Shown: positions 43,165-52,336, numbered from the stretch's first letter. The stretch: DNA of 64,000 bases from Lentzea terrae (GCF_003265345.1 NZ_QFWW01000026.1:124001-188000); one strand, 5' to 3'. A program made the numbers and translations. The notes: generated by a model from the letters alone, not told the origin.

Positions 43165-43200
43165 GAGGACGCCGACCCCTGGGGGTGGATCGGCGTCCTC
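43165..43200. terminator. Bidirectional hairpin between convergent FkbM and acylase genes
   Basis: Perfect 11-bp arms GAGGACGCCGA / TCGGCGTCCTC with a 14-nt G/C-rich loop lie between the stop of the methyltransferase (43156) and the stop of the acylase (43212). The position suits termination from both directions. Confidence 0.75.
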
Positions 43201-43211
43201 ATCTCGAAGGC

Positions 43212-46200
43212 CTACAAGCTGTAGACCTCAAGCTCGTACAGGGAGTATCCGTAACGCGTGGCCCGTTGGGTACCCGTCATTCGGAGGTATCTCGCGTCCT
43301 GTGCTGCAAACGCTACGACATCCTCGCCGCCGTCGCCACTACTTGTTGCGAAAACGTTCCGCCAAGTCGCGCCGTCATTGGAAACGTCGATGCGGTAGCC
43401 GCTGCCGTAGGCCGACTCCCAGTGCAACACTGCGCGACCGATTCGTTGCACAGAGCCAAGGTCCACCTGGATCCATTGGTTGTCGCTCCAGTCGCTCGCC
43501 CAGCGGGACGACGGGTTGCCGTCCAGTGCTTGGCGGGGCGGGAGGTTGTTCGCTCCCGTCTCGTGGGACGACGCGGAAGCGGTTCCGGAGACGGCCAGGT
43601 TCGTGATGTTCTGGCCTCGGCGGGACGGGAACTGCACGACCTGCTGGTAGGTCGGGCGGTTCTGCCAGTGGATCTTGTCGTGGGTGATGCCGCCCATGGC
43701 GCGGTGGATGATCGTGTCGGCGCACCACTGGTCGCCGGCGGCGCAGTCGGCGTCACCTGGGTAGACCTGGTTTGCGGGCTTGGCCACGGCCTGCTGCAAC
43801 GACGAGACCATCGCCGTGCGGCAGCCGGACAACGTGCCGCCGCCGCAGTAGCTCTGCGGGAAGGCGCCCTGCACCGGGTCGCCGAGGACCTTGCGCAGAT
43901 CCTTGTCCACGTAGCCCCACCAGCCGTACTGGAACGACGAACCCTTGTGCGGCGCGGAGCCGTGCGTGTCGGACGGAGACTCGTCCACCTGCTGGGCACT
44001 CGCGATGGCGTCGTACAAACCATCACCCAGCGATGGTTTGAACTGCGCCTGCACCAGGAGCGGCCACCACGCATCAAGAATCCTGATCGCCTCGGCGTGG
44101 GCGTAGGTCTTGCTGCCCTTCGCGGTCTCCTTGCGCAACGAGCCGGAGCGCTGCCAGTCCTTCAGCTTCTGCACGACCGGGGCGAGTGAGGCGTCCAACG
44201 GCGCCGACTCCAGCACTCGCAGCAGCTCGGGCAGCACCTGCTCGGCGCGCAGGTCGGCCACCGCGGCCTCGGCCATCACCTTCGTCAGAGAAGCACGCGT
44301 GACCTTCTGGCCGGACGCGAGCAACGCCTTGACCCGGCGGTCCAGCAGGTCACCGCGGTGCACGGCGCTGTGCCCGAAGCCGCCGAACGTGAAGTCGCGC
44401 GCCTGCTTGTTGTTCCACGAGACGTAGTAGTCCTGGTTGATCGAGTTCGGGTGCCCGGCGAACGGCATGTACGAGGCGATGTTCTCGTTGCCGTCCCAGC
44501 CGACCCACTCGTACTCGGCACGGCCCCAGGTCGGCAGGTTCGGGTCCACATTGGACCGCCGCACCGGGTTCAGGCCCGAGTTGAAGTACGCCGCGTCCTT
44601 CGAGTCCACGTAGAACCAGTTGAACGCGTAGCCGATGTTGTTGGCCGCGCGTTGGAAGTCCGTGGCCGAACGGATCGCGGAAGGATCATTCAGCTCCTGG
44701 AAGCCGATGATCGAGTCGACCTCGTGCATGTACGTCGAGCGCAACGTCGTGTACGCCACGACCTTGCCGCCGACGGTCGCACGGCTCTGCACCAGGCCGT
44801 ACTTGGTCCGCCACATCACCAACGTGTAGGAGCCCGCCGGCGTGCCATCGGCAACCGTCGGCTTCCAGGCATTCTTGCGCTCCAACCGTTCCATCGGCAC
44901 GCAAGCGCCGTGGAACAGGTACGACGAAGAAGCCTTCGTAGGAGCAGAACCGTCCGGGTTGCACAGCTCAACGGCGTAGGTGTCGACGATGTCCTGCCCG
45001 GACGAGGTCGCGCTCCACGAGTAGTCGACGCCGCGGCCGAGCTGCACGTACATCGACACACCGGCGAACGCGACGCCGCGCGAACGGACGCCCGGGCCGT
45101 TGAGCTCCTGCAGCATCAGCAGCTGCGGCGCGAAGTAACCGGTCTGCGGGCCCCACACGGCGATCGGGTTGCCGGTGTCGGTGTGAGCACCGGACACCGA
45201 CAGCGCGTTGGACATGCCGTGCTTCTTGTTCAGCAGGTCGGCAGGCAGGACGCCATCAGCAAAAAGCCCGCGCGCCTTAGCCGCGTCCTCGGAAGCAGCC
45301 ACAGCAACGGCAGCACCCGTACCGCCCACCTCGTCGTACTTCATCCGCTCCGGCGTGATGCTGCCGGCGTCCGGAAGAGCCACGCCGGCAGGCGAAGCGG
45401 GAGAGGCCGAGTACGGGAACGACTGTCCGTTGTGGAGGGTAAGGACGGCCTCGGGGTCGTTCTGCGCTCGGAACGCCTGCCACACCTGCTCGCCGACGGC
45501 AGCACCGTACTTGTTCTGCGCAGCCAGCTTCACCAGTGCCGACTGCACCTCACCGCCACCGCCCGCACCGAACAGGCCACCGACGACCGAGGCGATCGCG
45601 ACCATGTCCGTCGCCTTGAACGGCTGGATGTCGTTCCAGTTCGTGACCGAGTCGGCGTGCCCGGTCAACACGTACTCGCCTGGGAAGTTCCGCGCCGCAA
45701 CCGCCTGCGTCAGATAAGCGTTGATGCCGGCGATGTAGTCGTTGACGTCGGCGACCGCCTGCCGCCCGCGCTCGCCGTTCTTGGCCGCCGCGGTGTCGAT
45801 CTGCTTCTGCAGGTCGGCCTCGGTGTACGGGATCTGGTTGTAGAAGCTCTGCTCCAACGCCCGGTTCGCGGGCGAACCGCCGGCGAAGCCCGAGAGCTGA
45901 CCGCGGCCGAGGTGGCGGAACAGGTCCATCAGCCACAACCGGTCCTGGGCGGCCGCGAAGCCGGCGCCGAACATCGTGCCGGACCGGGTGGTGCCGGTGA
46001 TGTGCGGCATGCCGATCTTCTTGTCCCGCACGATGGTCACGTCGGCACGCGGCTTCAGCGTGCTCTCGACCTGGTCGGCCGGCACGCCGAACGACGCGTC
46101 GTTGAAGAAGTTCGTCAGCTGCGCGTTCGTCAGGCCGCTGTAGCCGGCGACCAGGCCGTCGTACTTGCCGAGCTGGTCGGCCGAGTGCGCAGGCCTGGTG

Positions 46201-46409
46201 CCGAACGCCTTGTGGCCGAGGATCTCGGCCAGGGTCGCGTTGCCGTTGTTGCCGGGTGGCAGGACGTCGCCGCACTGGCCGAGGCAGTAGTCGTCGGTGG
46301 CGAAGGCGGACGCACGGGCGTCGGCCTGGGCCGCGGACGGAACGATCAAGAGGGAGGCGGTGACGGCGGCGGTGGCCAACAGGGACGTCACCGGATTGGC
46401 TCTCCGCAT
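43212..46409 (-). CDS. Secreted penicillin-acylase-family (Ntn) amidohydrolase with C-terminal discoidin domain
   Basis: The 1065-residue precursor has a signal peptide (VTSLLATAAVTASLLIVPSAAQA). The alpha-subunit region has HITGTTRSGTMFGAGFAAAQ and DRLWLMDLFRHLGRG. The autocatalytic site is KKHGMSNALSVSG near residue 400, where the serine becomes the N-terminal nucleophile of the beta subunit. The beta subunit follows, and an F5/8-type discoidin domain covers the last 140 residues (LAVSGTASASSHETGANN to the end). Members cleave amides such as penicillins, acyl-homoserine lactones or cyclic lipopeptides. The discoidin domain may anchor it to glycans. It is monocistronic, facing a 439-nt region upstream. 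Confidence 0.9.
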   Translation of the reverse strand: MRRANPVTSLLATAAVTASLLIVPSAAQADARASAFATDDYCLGQCGDVLPPGNNGNATLAEILGHKAFGTRPAHSADQLGKYDGLVAGYSGLTNAQLTNFFNDASFGVPADQVESTLKPRADVTIVRDKKIGMPHITGTTRSGTMFGAGFAAAQDRLWLMDLFRHLGRGQLSGFAGGSPANRALEQSFYNQIPYTEADLQKQIDTAAAKNGERGRQAVADVNDYIAGINAYLTQAVAARNFPGEYVLTGHADSVTNWNDIQPFKATDMVAIASVVGGLFGAGGGGEVQSALVKLAAQNKYGAAVGEQVWQAFRAQNDPEAVLTLHNGQSFPYSASPASPAGVALPDAGSITPERMKYDEVGGTGAAVAVAASEDAAKARGLFADGVLPADLLNKKHGMSNALSVSGAHTDTGNPIAVWGPQTGYFAPQLLMLQELNGPGVRSRGVAFAGVSMYVQLGRGVDYSWSATSSGQDIVDTYAVELCNPDGSAPTKASSSYLFHGACVPMERLERKNAWKPTVADGTPAGSYTLVMWRTKYGLVQSRATVGGKVVAYTTLRSTYMHEVDSIIGFQELNDPSAIRSATDFQRAANNIGYAFNWFYVDSKDAAYFNSGLNPVRRSNVDPNLPTWGRAEYEWVGWDGNENIASYMPFAGHPNSINQDYYVSWNNKQARDFTFGGFGHSAVHRGDLLDRRVKALLASGQKVTRASLTKVMAEAAVADLRAEQVLPELLRVLESAPLDASLAPVVQKLKDWQRSGSLRKETAKGSKTYAHAEAIRILDAWWPLLVQAQFKPSLGDGLYDAIASAQQVDESPSDTHGSAPHKGSSFQYGWWGYVDKDLRKVLGDPVQGAFPQSYCGGGTLSGCRTAMVSSLQQAVAKPANQVYPGDADCAAGDQWCADTIIHRAMGGITHDKIHWQNRPTYQQVVQFPSRRGQNITNLAVSGTASASSHETGANNLPPRQALDGNPSSRWASDWSDNQWIQVDLGSVQRIGRAVLHWESAYGSGYRIDVSNDGATWRNVFATSSGDGGEDVVAFAAQDARYLRMTGTQRATRYGYSLYELEVYSL

Positions 46410-46848
46410 GGCGCGAAGCTCCTCTCCGTGCAGGCAGGGGTTGTTGTGACGGAGGTTACTTTCCGGTAAGGCTATTGCGAAAGAGCTTCGCGTTTCCCGT
46501 GTCGCTCCCGTGATCTCTGTATCGGTTCAGGAGGCCATCAACTTCTCATATGGGCAGAAACGAAAAGGGAAATCGGAATCGTCCGGCCGTATCTGTGTTC
46601 TGGTACAAGATTCCACTAAGTGGGATTTTCAAGTTTGGTTACTCAGGGTTCCGAAGATGTGCCCCCAGTCCTGGTGGCATGCCTACGCAGCGAAGTCAAC
46701 GCGCAATTCCGGTAACTGTGAACGTCTCCGGTCATCTCGAAAAACCGTTACCACATGATGAGATAACTGAGAATTAACGTGACCTTCGGCGTGCGTACGC
46801 GAAGATCACGCACATGTGGGAGCACGGAACGCCAATGCGGGAGGCGTC
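46410..46848. other. Low-GC intergenic region between acylase and response regulator
   Basis: The 439 nt include a stretch (about 46500-46780) clearly poorer in GC than the surroundings. Two short open frames on the plus strand here (46510-46758 and 46550-46777) lack protein-like composition. A small dyad ATTCCACTAAGTGGGAT lies at 46610-46626. The region holds the acylase promoter and the promoter of the response-regulator gene. It could include a small RNA or the remains of a transferred segment, but neither is demonstrated. Confidence 0.5.
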
Positions 46849-47496
46849 GTGATCAAGGTTCTGCTGGCCGACGACGAGGACCTCGTCCGTTCCGGCCTTC
46901 GCATGATCCTGAGCAGCGTCGGGGACATAGAGGTTGTTGCGGAATGCGATGACGGACACCTGGTGGCCGACCTGGCGCGCCAGCACCGTCCACACGTGGT
47001 CCTGCTCGACATCCGGATGCGCACCTCGGACGGGCTTGCAGCGCTGCGGCGGCTGCGCACGCTGCCCGATTCGCCGAGGGTCTGCATCCTGACCACGTTC
47101 GACGTCGACGAATACGTTTCGGAAGCCCTGAGACTCGGTGCGTCGGGCTTCCTGCTGAAGGACACCGAACCGGAACAGCTGGTCAAGGCCGTGCGCGACC
47201 TCGCACGCGGTGGCGCGGTGCTCGACCCCGGTGTGGCGGCACGAGTCCTCGCAGCCGTTGCGGACGGCGAGCGGATGGCCGAGCCGGCACGCAGGCTCCT
47301 CGCGAGCCTGTCCGAACGCGAGCGCGAGGTGCTCGTGCTGATCGGCCAGGGCATGTCCAACGCGGAGATCGGCGGCACCCTGCACCTGTCGGAGGCGACG
47401 GTGAAGGGCTACGTCTCGTCCGTGCTCGGCAAGATCGGCGCGGTCAACCGCGTGCAGGCCGCTCTCGTTGCCTACCGAGGCGGCCTGATCGCCTAG
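46849..47496 (+). CDS. NarL/FixJ-type response regulator
   Basis: The 215-residue protein has a receiver domain with the acidic pocket (LLADDEDLV), the phosphorylatable aspartate in HVVLLDIRMRTSDG, and the conserved lysine in GFLLKDTEPEQL. The C-terminal LuxR helix-turn-helix is LSEREREVLVLIGQGMSNAE. No histidine kinase gene is adjacent, so it is an orphan or pairs with a distant kinase. GTG 46849 is chosen because GGGAGG lies 4 nt upstream. It overlaps the convergent cyclase gene by 4 nt. Confidence 0.9.
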   Translation: MIKVLLADDEDLVRSGLRMILSSVGDIEVVAECDDGHLVADLARQHRPHVVLLDIRMRTSDGLAALRRLRTLPDSPRVCILTTFDVDEYVSEALRLGASGFLLKDTEPEQLVKAVRDLARGGAVLDPGVAARVLAAVADGERMAEPARRLLASLSEREREVLVLIGQGMSNAEIGGTLHLSEATVKGYVSSVLGKIGAVNRVQAALVAYRGGLIA

Positions 47497-48992
47497 TTTC
47501 CGGACACGATCTCCGGGATCTCGTCAACCGAAGGTTCGACCTCGACCCTGTTCCGGCCGTGGCGCTTGGCGCGGTAGAGCGCCATGTCCGCGGCCGCGAA
47601 CAGCTGGTCCAGCTTGGCCGGGCCGGCCGCGACACCGATGCTCACCGTCGGGCGGCGGACCGCGCCCAGCACCATCGTCCAGTCGTGGCCGTCGACGGCC
47701 GCGCGGATCCGCTCGGCCACGTTCGGGCCCACGTCCAGGTTCGGCCCGGTGTCCCCGAGCAGCACCACGAACTCGTCGCCGGCCCAGCGCGCCACCAGGT
47801 CGTCGGCCCGGCACTCGCGCCGCAGCAACGCCGCGATCTCGCGCAACGCCGCATCGCCCGCAGCGTGGCCGGCGTCGTCGTTCACACCCTTGAACCAGTC
47901 GACGTCGACCAGCACCAGCCACGGCACCCGGCCGCGCGCCGCCGTCGACTCGAGCAACGTCTGCGCGGCGCGTTCCAGCCCGAGCCGGTTCGCCAGGCCC
48001 GTCAACGGATCCCGCGCCGCCGCTTCCTGCGCCGCCACCGCGAGCCGTTGTGCCTGCACGGCAACGCGGCGCTGCTCCAGCGCCTGGCCCAGGCCTTCCT
48101 GCAACGTCTCGGTAGCGGTCTTAGAAGCCGTCATCGACCTACGCAACGCCTCGGCCTCGCCCACCGAGTCGCCCAACGCGTGGCAGATGTCCGCCAGCTC
48201 CGTGGAGAACCGCAGCAGCAGCGACGTGTCGTTGATGCGTTCGGCGTTGCACACCGCACGGGACGCGAGTGTGCGCGCCTCGTCGAGATCACCCTGCTCG
48301 CGTCGTACGACGGCCAGCACCCAGTTGCCGACCGAGATGCCCCAGAGGTCATCCGCGTCCAACGACAGTCGCAGAGTTTCGGCGCCGGTCTCCTCTGCCT
48401 TCTCCAGCTGACCGACGCCGGCCAAGGACCGCGCGTAGGCGCCCATCAGCGCCCGGCGCATGACCTCCTCCTTGACGAGCCCGAGGCCTTCGTCGAGGTA
48501 CGCCAGCGCTTCCTCGAAGATCGCCGGGGCGGCCGCGGGAGGCCCTGAGCAGGCGCGGAAGTTCAGCGAACCACCGAGCCGCTGCAGGCAGTGCGCCAAC
48601 GTGTCGGTGTTGCCCGCACGGCGCGCCACCTGCACAGACAGCCGCAGCATGTCGAGCGCCGCGCGCCGGTTGCCGATGCCCTCCATGAGGTAACCGAGCG
48701 AGCCCATCGTCTGCGCGACGGCAGGGCTGTCCGCACGTTCGGCGTCGAGGTCCGTCCAGCCCTCCGCGGCCAGTTCGAGGGCGAGCGGAATGCGGCCGAG
48801 GCGCCACGCCATGACGGCCCGGTTCACCAGCACGGCCGACCGGACCCAGCGGTCGGCGCCGGGGGACACCTTGGTGACCACCTCGTCGAAAAGACTGTTC
48901 GCCTCCGGCAGGCGGCCAGCGTTGAGCAACGCGCGGACCTCCCGGTCCAGCCGCGGTATTTGGCCCGCTACCAGCGGATCACGCTGCTCCAC
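47493..48992 (-). CDS. TPR-GGDEF diguanylate cyclase
   Basis: A 499-residue cytosolic protein: about 310 N-terminal residues of TPR-like helical repeats, a coiled linker, and a C-terminal GGDEF domain. The active-site signature is WAGDEFVVLL near residue 420, an accepted AGDEF variant. The preceding RADD fits the RxxD inhibitory I-site exactly five residues before it. DPLTGLANR and VDVDWFKGVNDDAGH are also intact, so synthesis of cyclic-di-GMP from GTP with product inhibition is likely. No EAL domain is attached. Its start is 44 nt past the BluB stop on the same strand. Confidence 0.88.
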   Translation of the reverse strand: MEQRDPLVAGQIPRLDREVRALLNAGRLPEANSLFDEVVTKVSPGADRWVRSAVLVNRAVMAWRLGRIPLALELAAEGWTDLDAERADSPAVAQTMGSLGYLMEGIGNRRAALDMLRLSVQVARRAGNTDTLAHCLQRLGGSLNFRACSGPPAAAPAIFEEALAYLDEGLGLVKEEVMRRALMGAYARSLAGVGQLEKAEETGAETLRLSLDADDLWGISVGNWVLAVVRREQGDLDEARTLASRAVCNAERINDTSLLLRFSTELADICHALGDSVGEAEALRRSMTASKTATETLQEGLGQALEQRRVAVQAQRLAVAAQEAAARDPLTGLANRLGLERAAQTLLESTAARGRVPWLVLVDVDWFKGVNDDAGHAAGDAALREIAALLRRECRADDLVARWAGDEFVVLLGDTGPNLDVGPNVAERIRAAVDGHDWTMVLGAVRRPTVSIGVAAGPAKLDQLFAAADMALYRAKRHGRNRVEVEPSVDEIPEIVSGN

Positions 48993-49036
48993 TCGTTCAT
49001 CGACTCCGTTCCGACTCGCCGAGCGGCCTGCACAGG

Positions 49037-49669
49037 CTACCGGGACGGTCGCGCCCCGTACCGATCGTGGTGCAGGACGTCATCAAGGGGTAGTCGGTTG
49101 CGCCAACCGTGACGTTCCAGATCGGGCGTGTCGGGCAGGGATCGAACCGGACCGACGCACAGCCACGCCACCGGACGGACCCTCGTGGGGATGTCCAGCA
49201 GACGGCGCAGCACATCTTCTCGGTAGAAGCTGACCCACCCGACACCGAGGCCTTCCTCCGTGGCCGCGAGCCAAAGATTCTGGATGGCCAGACACACGGA
49301 GTACAAGCCCGCGTCCGCGATCGCGTGCCTGCCCAGCACCGCCGGCGAGCCCCGGTCGGGGTCGTAGGTGACGACGATGCCGAGCGAGGACTCCATGACG
49401 CCCTCGACTTTGATACGGGAGAAGACCTCTGCCCGTTCATGATCGAGCTGAGCTGCGAAGACGGTGCGTTCGGCCTGGACGTGGTCGCGGAACGCGCGCC
49501 GAATCGATTCATCGCGCACGAGCACGAAGTCCCACGGCTGGGAAAGCCCGACGCTCGGAGCGGCGTGAGCTGCGGTCAACACCCGCCGCAGCACGTCGGA
49601 AGGGATTTCCGCACCGGTGAACTCCGCGCGGGTGTCCCGGCGTCGATGCACAACTTCGTACAGGCTCAT
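49037..49669 (-). CDS. bluB: 5,6-dimethylbenzimidazole synthase
   Basis: The 210-residue flavoenzyme is a BluB-type nitroreductase fold: RRDTRAEFTGAEIPSDVLRR at the N-terminus, then HAAPSVGLSQPWDFVLVRD. Later motifs are GIVVTYDPDRGSPAVLGRHA and GLGVGWVSFYREDVLRRLL. BluB fragments FMNH2 with oxygen to give dimethylbenzimidazole, the lower ligand of cobalamin. No other cobalamin gene and no cobalamin riboswitch is visible here. The call rests on several motifs rather than on context. Confidence 0.88.
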   Translation of the reverse strand: MSLYEVVHRRRDTRAEFTGAEIPSDVLRRVLTAAHAAPSVGLSQPWDFVLVRDESIRRAFRDHVQAERTVFAAQLDHERAEVFSRIKVEGVMESSLGIVVTYDPDRGSPAVLGRHAIADAGLYSVCLAIQNLWLAATEEGLGVGWVSFYREDVLRRLLDIPTRVRPVAWLCVGPVRSLPDTPDLERHGWRNRLPLDDVLHHDRYGARPSR

Positions 49670-49753
49670 TCGTGCGATGGTGCCTCACTCGAAAGCACCA
49701 ACTTCACGCTGGAGAGGTGGCGCTGATCTCATCCGAGACGATAGACCGATCGG

Positions 49754-50110
49754 ATGCGAAGAATGAGAGGTGGTTACGGCTCCGCGCTCGGATTCGGCGC
49801 GGGAGTCGGCGTGACCACGTTCACCGGCGCCTGGCCGCTGCTGGCCCTCGTCCTGCTCGCCGCCGTCGTCGTGGTCGTGTCGCTGCGCACGACGATCGTC
49901 GGCGCCGGGCTCGCCGCACTGCAGTGCTGGGGCCTCTACGCGACCTTCTTGGTGGGTGTTCGTGGCGATCTGACGGTCGACGAACACACGACCTGGGTGC
50001 TCGCGTTGCTGGTGCAGCTCGCCGTGCTGGCCTTCCTGGCCAGCACGGCGATCCGCGTCATCGCCCTTGTGACGGGTACGGCAGCAGGGCCATCTCCCGT
50101 GCGTTCTTGA
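49754..50110 (+). CDS. Small predicted membrane protein, unknown function
   Basis: The 118-residue product is strongly hydrophobic with three to four predicted membrane helices ([55 protein letters not shown]). The only charged loop is [11 protein letters not shown]. No family is recognised. The 3' 53 nt overlap the convergent S18 gene, so the two messages could interact as antisense. No ribosome site is obvious before ATG 49754. Confidence 0.6.
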   Translation: MRRMRGGYGSALGFGAGVGVTTFTGAWPLLALVLLAAVVVVVSLRTTIVGAGLAALQCWGLYATFLVGVRGDLTVDEHTTWVLALLVQLAVLAFLASTAIRVIALVTGTAAGPSPVRS

Positions 50111-50288
50111 TGGCCGTGGCGACCTGACGCTGCTGCTGCGGCGTCAGGCCGGTCACGCGGCGGGACCGGATCTTGCCCCGGTCCGAGATGAACTTGCGCA
50201 GCAGCGTGACGTCCTTCCAGTCGACGACGGTCACGCCTGCGGTCTTGAGCAGGTTCTGCCTGCGCTTCGGCGGCTTCTTGTCGCGCAT
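50058..50288 (-). CDS. rpsR2: Ribosomal protein S18, zinc-independent paralogue
   Basis: A 76-residue S18 with the conserved YISDRGKI-type segment ([21 protein letters not shown]) and [18 protein letters not shown]. It lacks the N-terminal CxxC pattern of the zinc-binding form. It is the last gene of rpmB2-rpmG2-rpsN2-rpsR2, whose starts and stops overlap (TGATG here with S14). Alternative zinc-free ribosomal proteins of this kind replace zinc-containing copies when zinc is scarce, releasing zinc. The operon is probably under Zur control from 51007-51028. Its tail overlaps a convergent small membrane-protein gene. Confidence 0.92.
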   Translation of the reverse strand: MRDKKPPKRRQNLLKTAGVTVVDWKDVTLLRKFISDRGKIRSRRVTGLTPQQQRQVATAIKNAREMALLPYPSQGR

Positions 50289-50581
50289 CACCAGCTCGCC
50301 TTCGAGACGCCGGGAAGCTCGCCCCGGTGGGCCATCTCCCGCAGCCGGATGCGGGACAGGCCGAACGCCCGGTTGTAGGCGCGCGGCCGTCCGTCCACCA
50401 CGTCCCGGTTCCGCAGCCGGGTCGGCGACGCGTCCCGCGGCAGCTTCTGCAGGCCCCGCAACGCTTCCTCGCGCGTTTCCGGGTGCCGCAGCATTTCCTT
50501 GAGCTCCGCACGACGTTCCGCATAACGCGCAACCACTTCACGGCGGCGCTGGTCGGCGGCGATCTTCGACTTCTTCGCCAC
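50288..50581 (-). CDS. rpsN2: Ribosomal protein S14, zinc-independent paralogue
   Basis: The 97-residue protein matches the long, cysteine-free S14 type: [22 protein letters not shown], then [20 protein letters not shown], then [19 protein letters not shown] and LPGVSKASW. The CxxC-CxxC zinc knuckle of the short form is absent. GTG 50581 has GAGGAG 8 nt upstream, inside the preceding L33 gene end. It serves in the 30S head. It is the third gene of the zinc-starvation ribosomal operon. Confidence 0.93.
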   Translation of the reverse strand: MAKKSKIAADQRRREVVARYAERRAELKEMLRHPETREEALRGLQKLPRDASPTRLRNRDVVDGRPRAYNRAFGLSRIRLREMAHRGELPGVSKASW

Positions 50582-50582
50582 G

Positions 50583-50750
50583 TCAGCGCTCCTCTTTGAA
50601 GTCGACGTGCTTGCGCGCCACCGGGTCGTACTTGCGCAACACCAGTCGGTCCGGGTCGTTGCGGCGGTTCTTCCTGGTCACGTACGTGTAGCCGGTGCCT
50701 GCGGTCGACCTCATCTTGATGATCGGCCGGACGTCGGTGCTCTTGGCCAT
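50583..50750 (-). CDS. rpmG2: Ribosomal protein L33, zinc-independent paralogue
   Basis: A 55-residue L33: [20 protein letters not shown], then [20 protein letters not shown] and [11 protein letters not shown]. It has none of the four cysteines seen in the zinc ribbon form, so it is the C-minus type. Its ATG overlaps the L28 stop (TGATG) and the S14 start lies 1 nt after its stop. It belongs to the 50S subunit, and expression is expected under zinc limitation. Confidence 0.93.
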   Translation of the reverse strand: MAKSTDVRPIIKMRSTAGTGYTYVTRKNRRNDPDRLVLRKYDPVARKHVDFKEER

Positions 50751-50986
50751 CAGACCTTCACCCCTTGCTGCTTCAGCCGGGCGACGACGGCCTCGATGCC
50801 CAGCTTGTCGACGGTCTTGATGCCCTTGGTGGACAGCGTCAGCGTCACGAACCGGTTCAGCGACGGCACCCAGTACCGCTTGCGCTGGACGTTCGGGTTC
50901 CACCGGCGGCGCGTCTTGCGCTGTGAGTGCGAGACCTGGTTGCCGAAGCCCGGCTCACGTCCGGTCAGCTGGCAGCGCTTGCCCAT
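50750..50986 (-). CDS. rpmB2: Ribosomal protein L28, operon-leading paralogue
   Basis: The 78-residue protein shows the L28 pattern: [20 protein letters not shown], then [20 protein letters not shown] and [20 protein letters not shown]. Only one N-terminal cysteine remains, so the zinc-binding set is incomplete. ATG 50986 follows GGAGGTG. It leads the leftward zinc-independent ribosomal operon directly beneath the Zur-like palindrome (51007-51028). Confidence 0.93.
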   Translation of the reverse strand: MGKRCQLTGREPGFGNQVSHSQRKTRRRWNPNVQRKRYWVPSLNRFVTLTLSTKGIKTVDKLGIEAVVARLKQQGVKV

Positions 50987-51006
50987 GTTCCACCTCCTGG
51001 TCGGGT

Positions 51007-51028
51007 TTGAAACGACATTCGTTTTCAA
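51007..51028. promoter_or_regulatory. Zur-like palindrome between divergent zinc-starvation operons
   Basis: TTGAAACGACATTCGTTTTC, followed by AA, contains AAACGA-CAT-TCGTTT, a perfect 6-bp dyad with a 3-nt centre, flanked by TTGA/TCAA. It lies 20 nt above the L28 start and 14 nt above the COG0523 start. Actinobacterial Zur boxes have the TGAAA(A)...TTTTCA form, and both flanking operons are classic Zur targets. It is probably a single operator serving both directions. Confidence 0.75.
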
Positions 51029-51042
51029 CTACCGTAACCTAC

Positions 51043-51927
51043 ATGGAAACCGTTGTCGTTATGGTGGCGGGGCTGGTGGACCACGACGTCGCCGTGCGGG
51101 TGTGGCGCGACCGGCCCGGCTCAGTGCTCGTGCGGCACGTAGCTGCGGAGACGTGCGTGCGGCGCTGGGTCGACGGCATCGCGACCGACGTCGACCTGCT
51201 GCACAACTGCGTGTCGTGCACCGTGCGCGAGGATCTGCGCGAGCTGCTCAAGGGCTTTGCGGGCCACACGGTCGTGCTGCACCTGGACCCGCTGCTCGAA
51301 CCGGACGCCGTGCGCCGCAACCTCGGCGTGGACGTGGAGTGCGTGATCACCGTGCTCGACGCGGCATCCTGGCTGGACGACGCGTTGGGCGACGCCTCGA
51401 TGGTCAGCGACCAGCGGACGGTCGCGCAGGTCGTGGTCGCGCAGGCCGAGGCCGCGGATGTGCTGGTGCTGCAAGGAGATGCGGACGAACGGACGCTGGC
51501 CGTGCTGGAACGGCTGGCTCCCGGGGCGCATGTTTGCACGCCGGACACGGTCGTGGTCAAGCGCGGTAGTCGCCCTCGGATGGTGCCGCTCACGCCCGAG
51601 TGCGGGGTCTCGACGGCGGTTTTCACGGCCGACCGGCCGTTCCACCCGGCACGTCTGAACGACGCGCTCGACTCGTTGCTCGACGGCACGGTGGTGCGTT
51701 CGCGCGGCCGGCTGTGGGTCGCGGACGAGCCGGATCTGGCGCTGCACCTGGAATCCGCGGGCGGTGGGCTGCACGTGGGCGAGGGCGGGCCGCGCGGGGG
51801 CAAGACGACGCAGATCGTGGCGATCACCCTCGGCGAGCCCGACGACATCACCAACGCGTTCAGCGCAGCGCTGCTGACCGACGACGAACTGTCCTTCGTG
51901 GACTCGATCCGAAAGATGGCGATATGA
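51043..51927 (+). CDS. COG0523/CobW-like protein without a P-loop (MRF-like)
   Basis: The 294-residue protein is clearly related to COG0523 GTPases in its CobW-type C-terminal domain (residues 190-285, ending in [14 protein letters not shown]). It lacks the GxxGxGKT Walker A: residues 1-30 read [20 protein letters not shown]. The zinc motif GCxCC is changed to [10 protein letters not shown]. Mycobacteria have such a degenerate member (MRF, Mpy recruitment factor) within the zinc-independent ribosomal operon; it assists ribosome hibernation at low zinc. Position beside rpmB2 and coupling to rpmE2 by a 4-nt overlap match that. Orthology is inferred. Confidence 0.8.
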   Translation: METVVVMVAGLVDHDVAVRVWRDRPGSVLVRHVAAETCVRRWVDGIATDVDLLHNCVSCTVREDLRELLKGFAGHTVVLHLDPLLEPDAVRRNLGVDVECVITVLDAASWLDDALGDASMVSDQRTVAQVVVAQAEAADVLVLQGDADERTLAVLERLAPGAHVCTPDTVVVKRGSRPRMVPLTPECGVSTAVFTADRPFHPARLNDALDSLLDGTVVRSRGRLWVADEPDLALHLESAGGGLHVGEGGPRGGKTTQIVAITLGEPDDITNAFSAALLTDDELSFVDSIRKMAI

Positions 51928-52175
51928 AGCCCGGTATCCACCCCGACTACCACCCGGTGGTCTTCCAGGACGCGTCCACCGGCAAGACGTTCCTGACCCG
52001 CTCGACAGCCACCTCGAGCAGGACGATCGAGTGGGAGGACGGCAACAGCTACCCGCTGCTCGTCGTCGACATCACCGCCGACTCGCACCCGTTCTGGACG
52101 GGCACGCAACGACTCGTGGACACCGCGGGCCGGGTCGAGAAGTTCAACCGCCGCTACGGAAAGCGTGAACGCTGA
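51924..52175 (+). CDS. rpmE2: Ribosomal protein L31 type B (zinc-independent)
   Basis: An 83-residue type B L31: [20 protein letters not shown], then [39 protein letters not shown] and [10 protein letters not shown]. The four cysteines of the zinc-binding L31 are missing. It starts inside the stop of the COG0523-like gene (ATGA) and its TGA overlaps the L32 ATG by one base. It forms the rightward arm of the zinc-response locus. Confidence 0.94.
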   Translation: MKPGIHPDYHPVVFQDASTGKTFLTRSTATSSRTIEWEDGNSYPLLVVDITADSHPFWTGTQRLVDTAGRVEKFNRRYGKRER

Positions 52176-52336
52176 TGGCCGTCCCCAAGCGCAAGACGTC
52201 CCGGTCCAACACGCGGCACCGGCGAAGCCAGTGGAAGGCCACCGCGCCGGACCTCGTGCGCGTGCGCACGCTCGATGGCAAGGAACTTCTCGTGCCACGC
52301 CGTCTCGTGGCCGCGTACAAACGAGGACTGCTCTAA
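52175..52336 (+). CDS. rpmF2: Ribosomal protein L32, zinc-independent
   Basis: The 53-residue product reads [20 protein letters not shown] at its start and ends [12 protein letters not shown]. It is an L32 without the CxxC...CxxC zinc ribbon. The gene is short and easily missed. The ATG is within TGATG from L31, and the TAA lies at 52334-52336, overlapping the convergent phosphatase stop. It completes the set of C-minus ribosomal proteins L28, L33, S14, S18, L31 and L32 here. Confidence 0.93.
   Translation: MAVPKRKTSRSNTRHRRSQWKATAPDLVRVRTLDGKELLVPRRLVAAYKRGLL

Noticed and set aside
46510-46777. Two short plus-strand open frames in the low-GC pocket
   Set aside because: Both are out of frame with each other, lack ribosome sites and show no fold-like pattern. 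Kept only as an intergenic observation.
49037-49669. Cobalamin riboswitch near bluB
   Set aside because: The 84-nt gap upstream of bluB is too short and lacks the conserved B12-box pattern.
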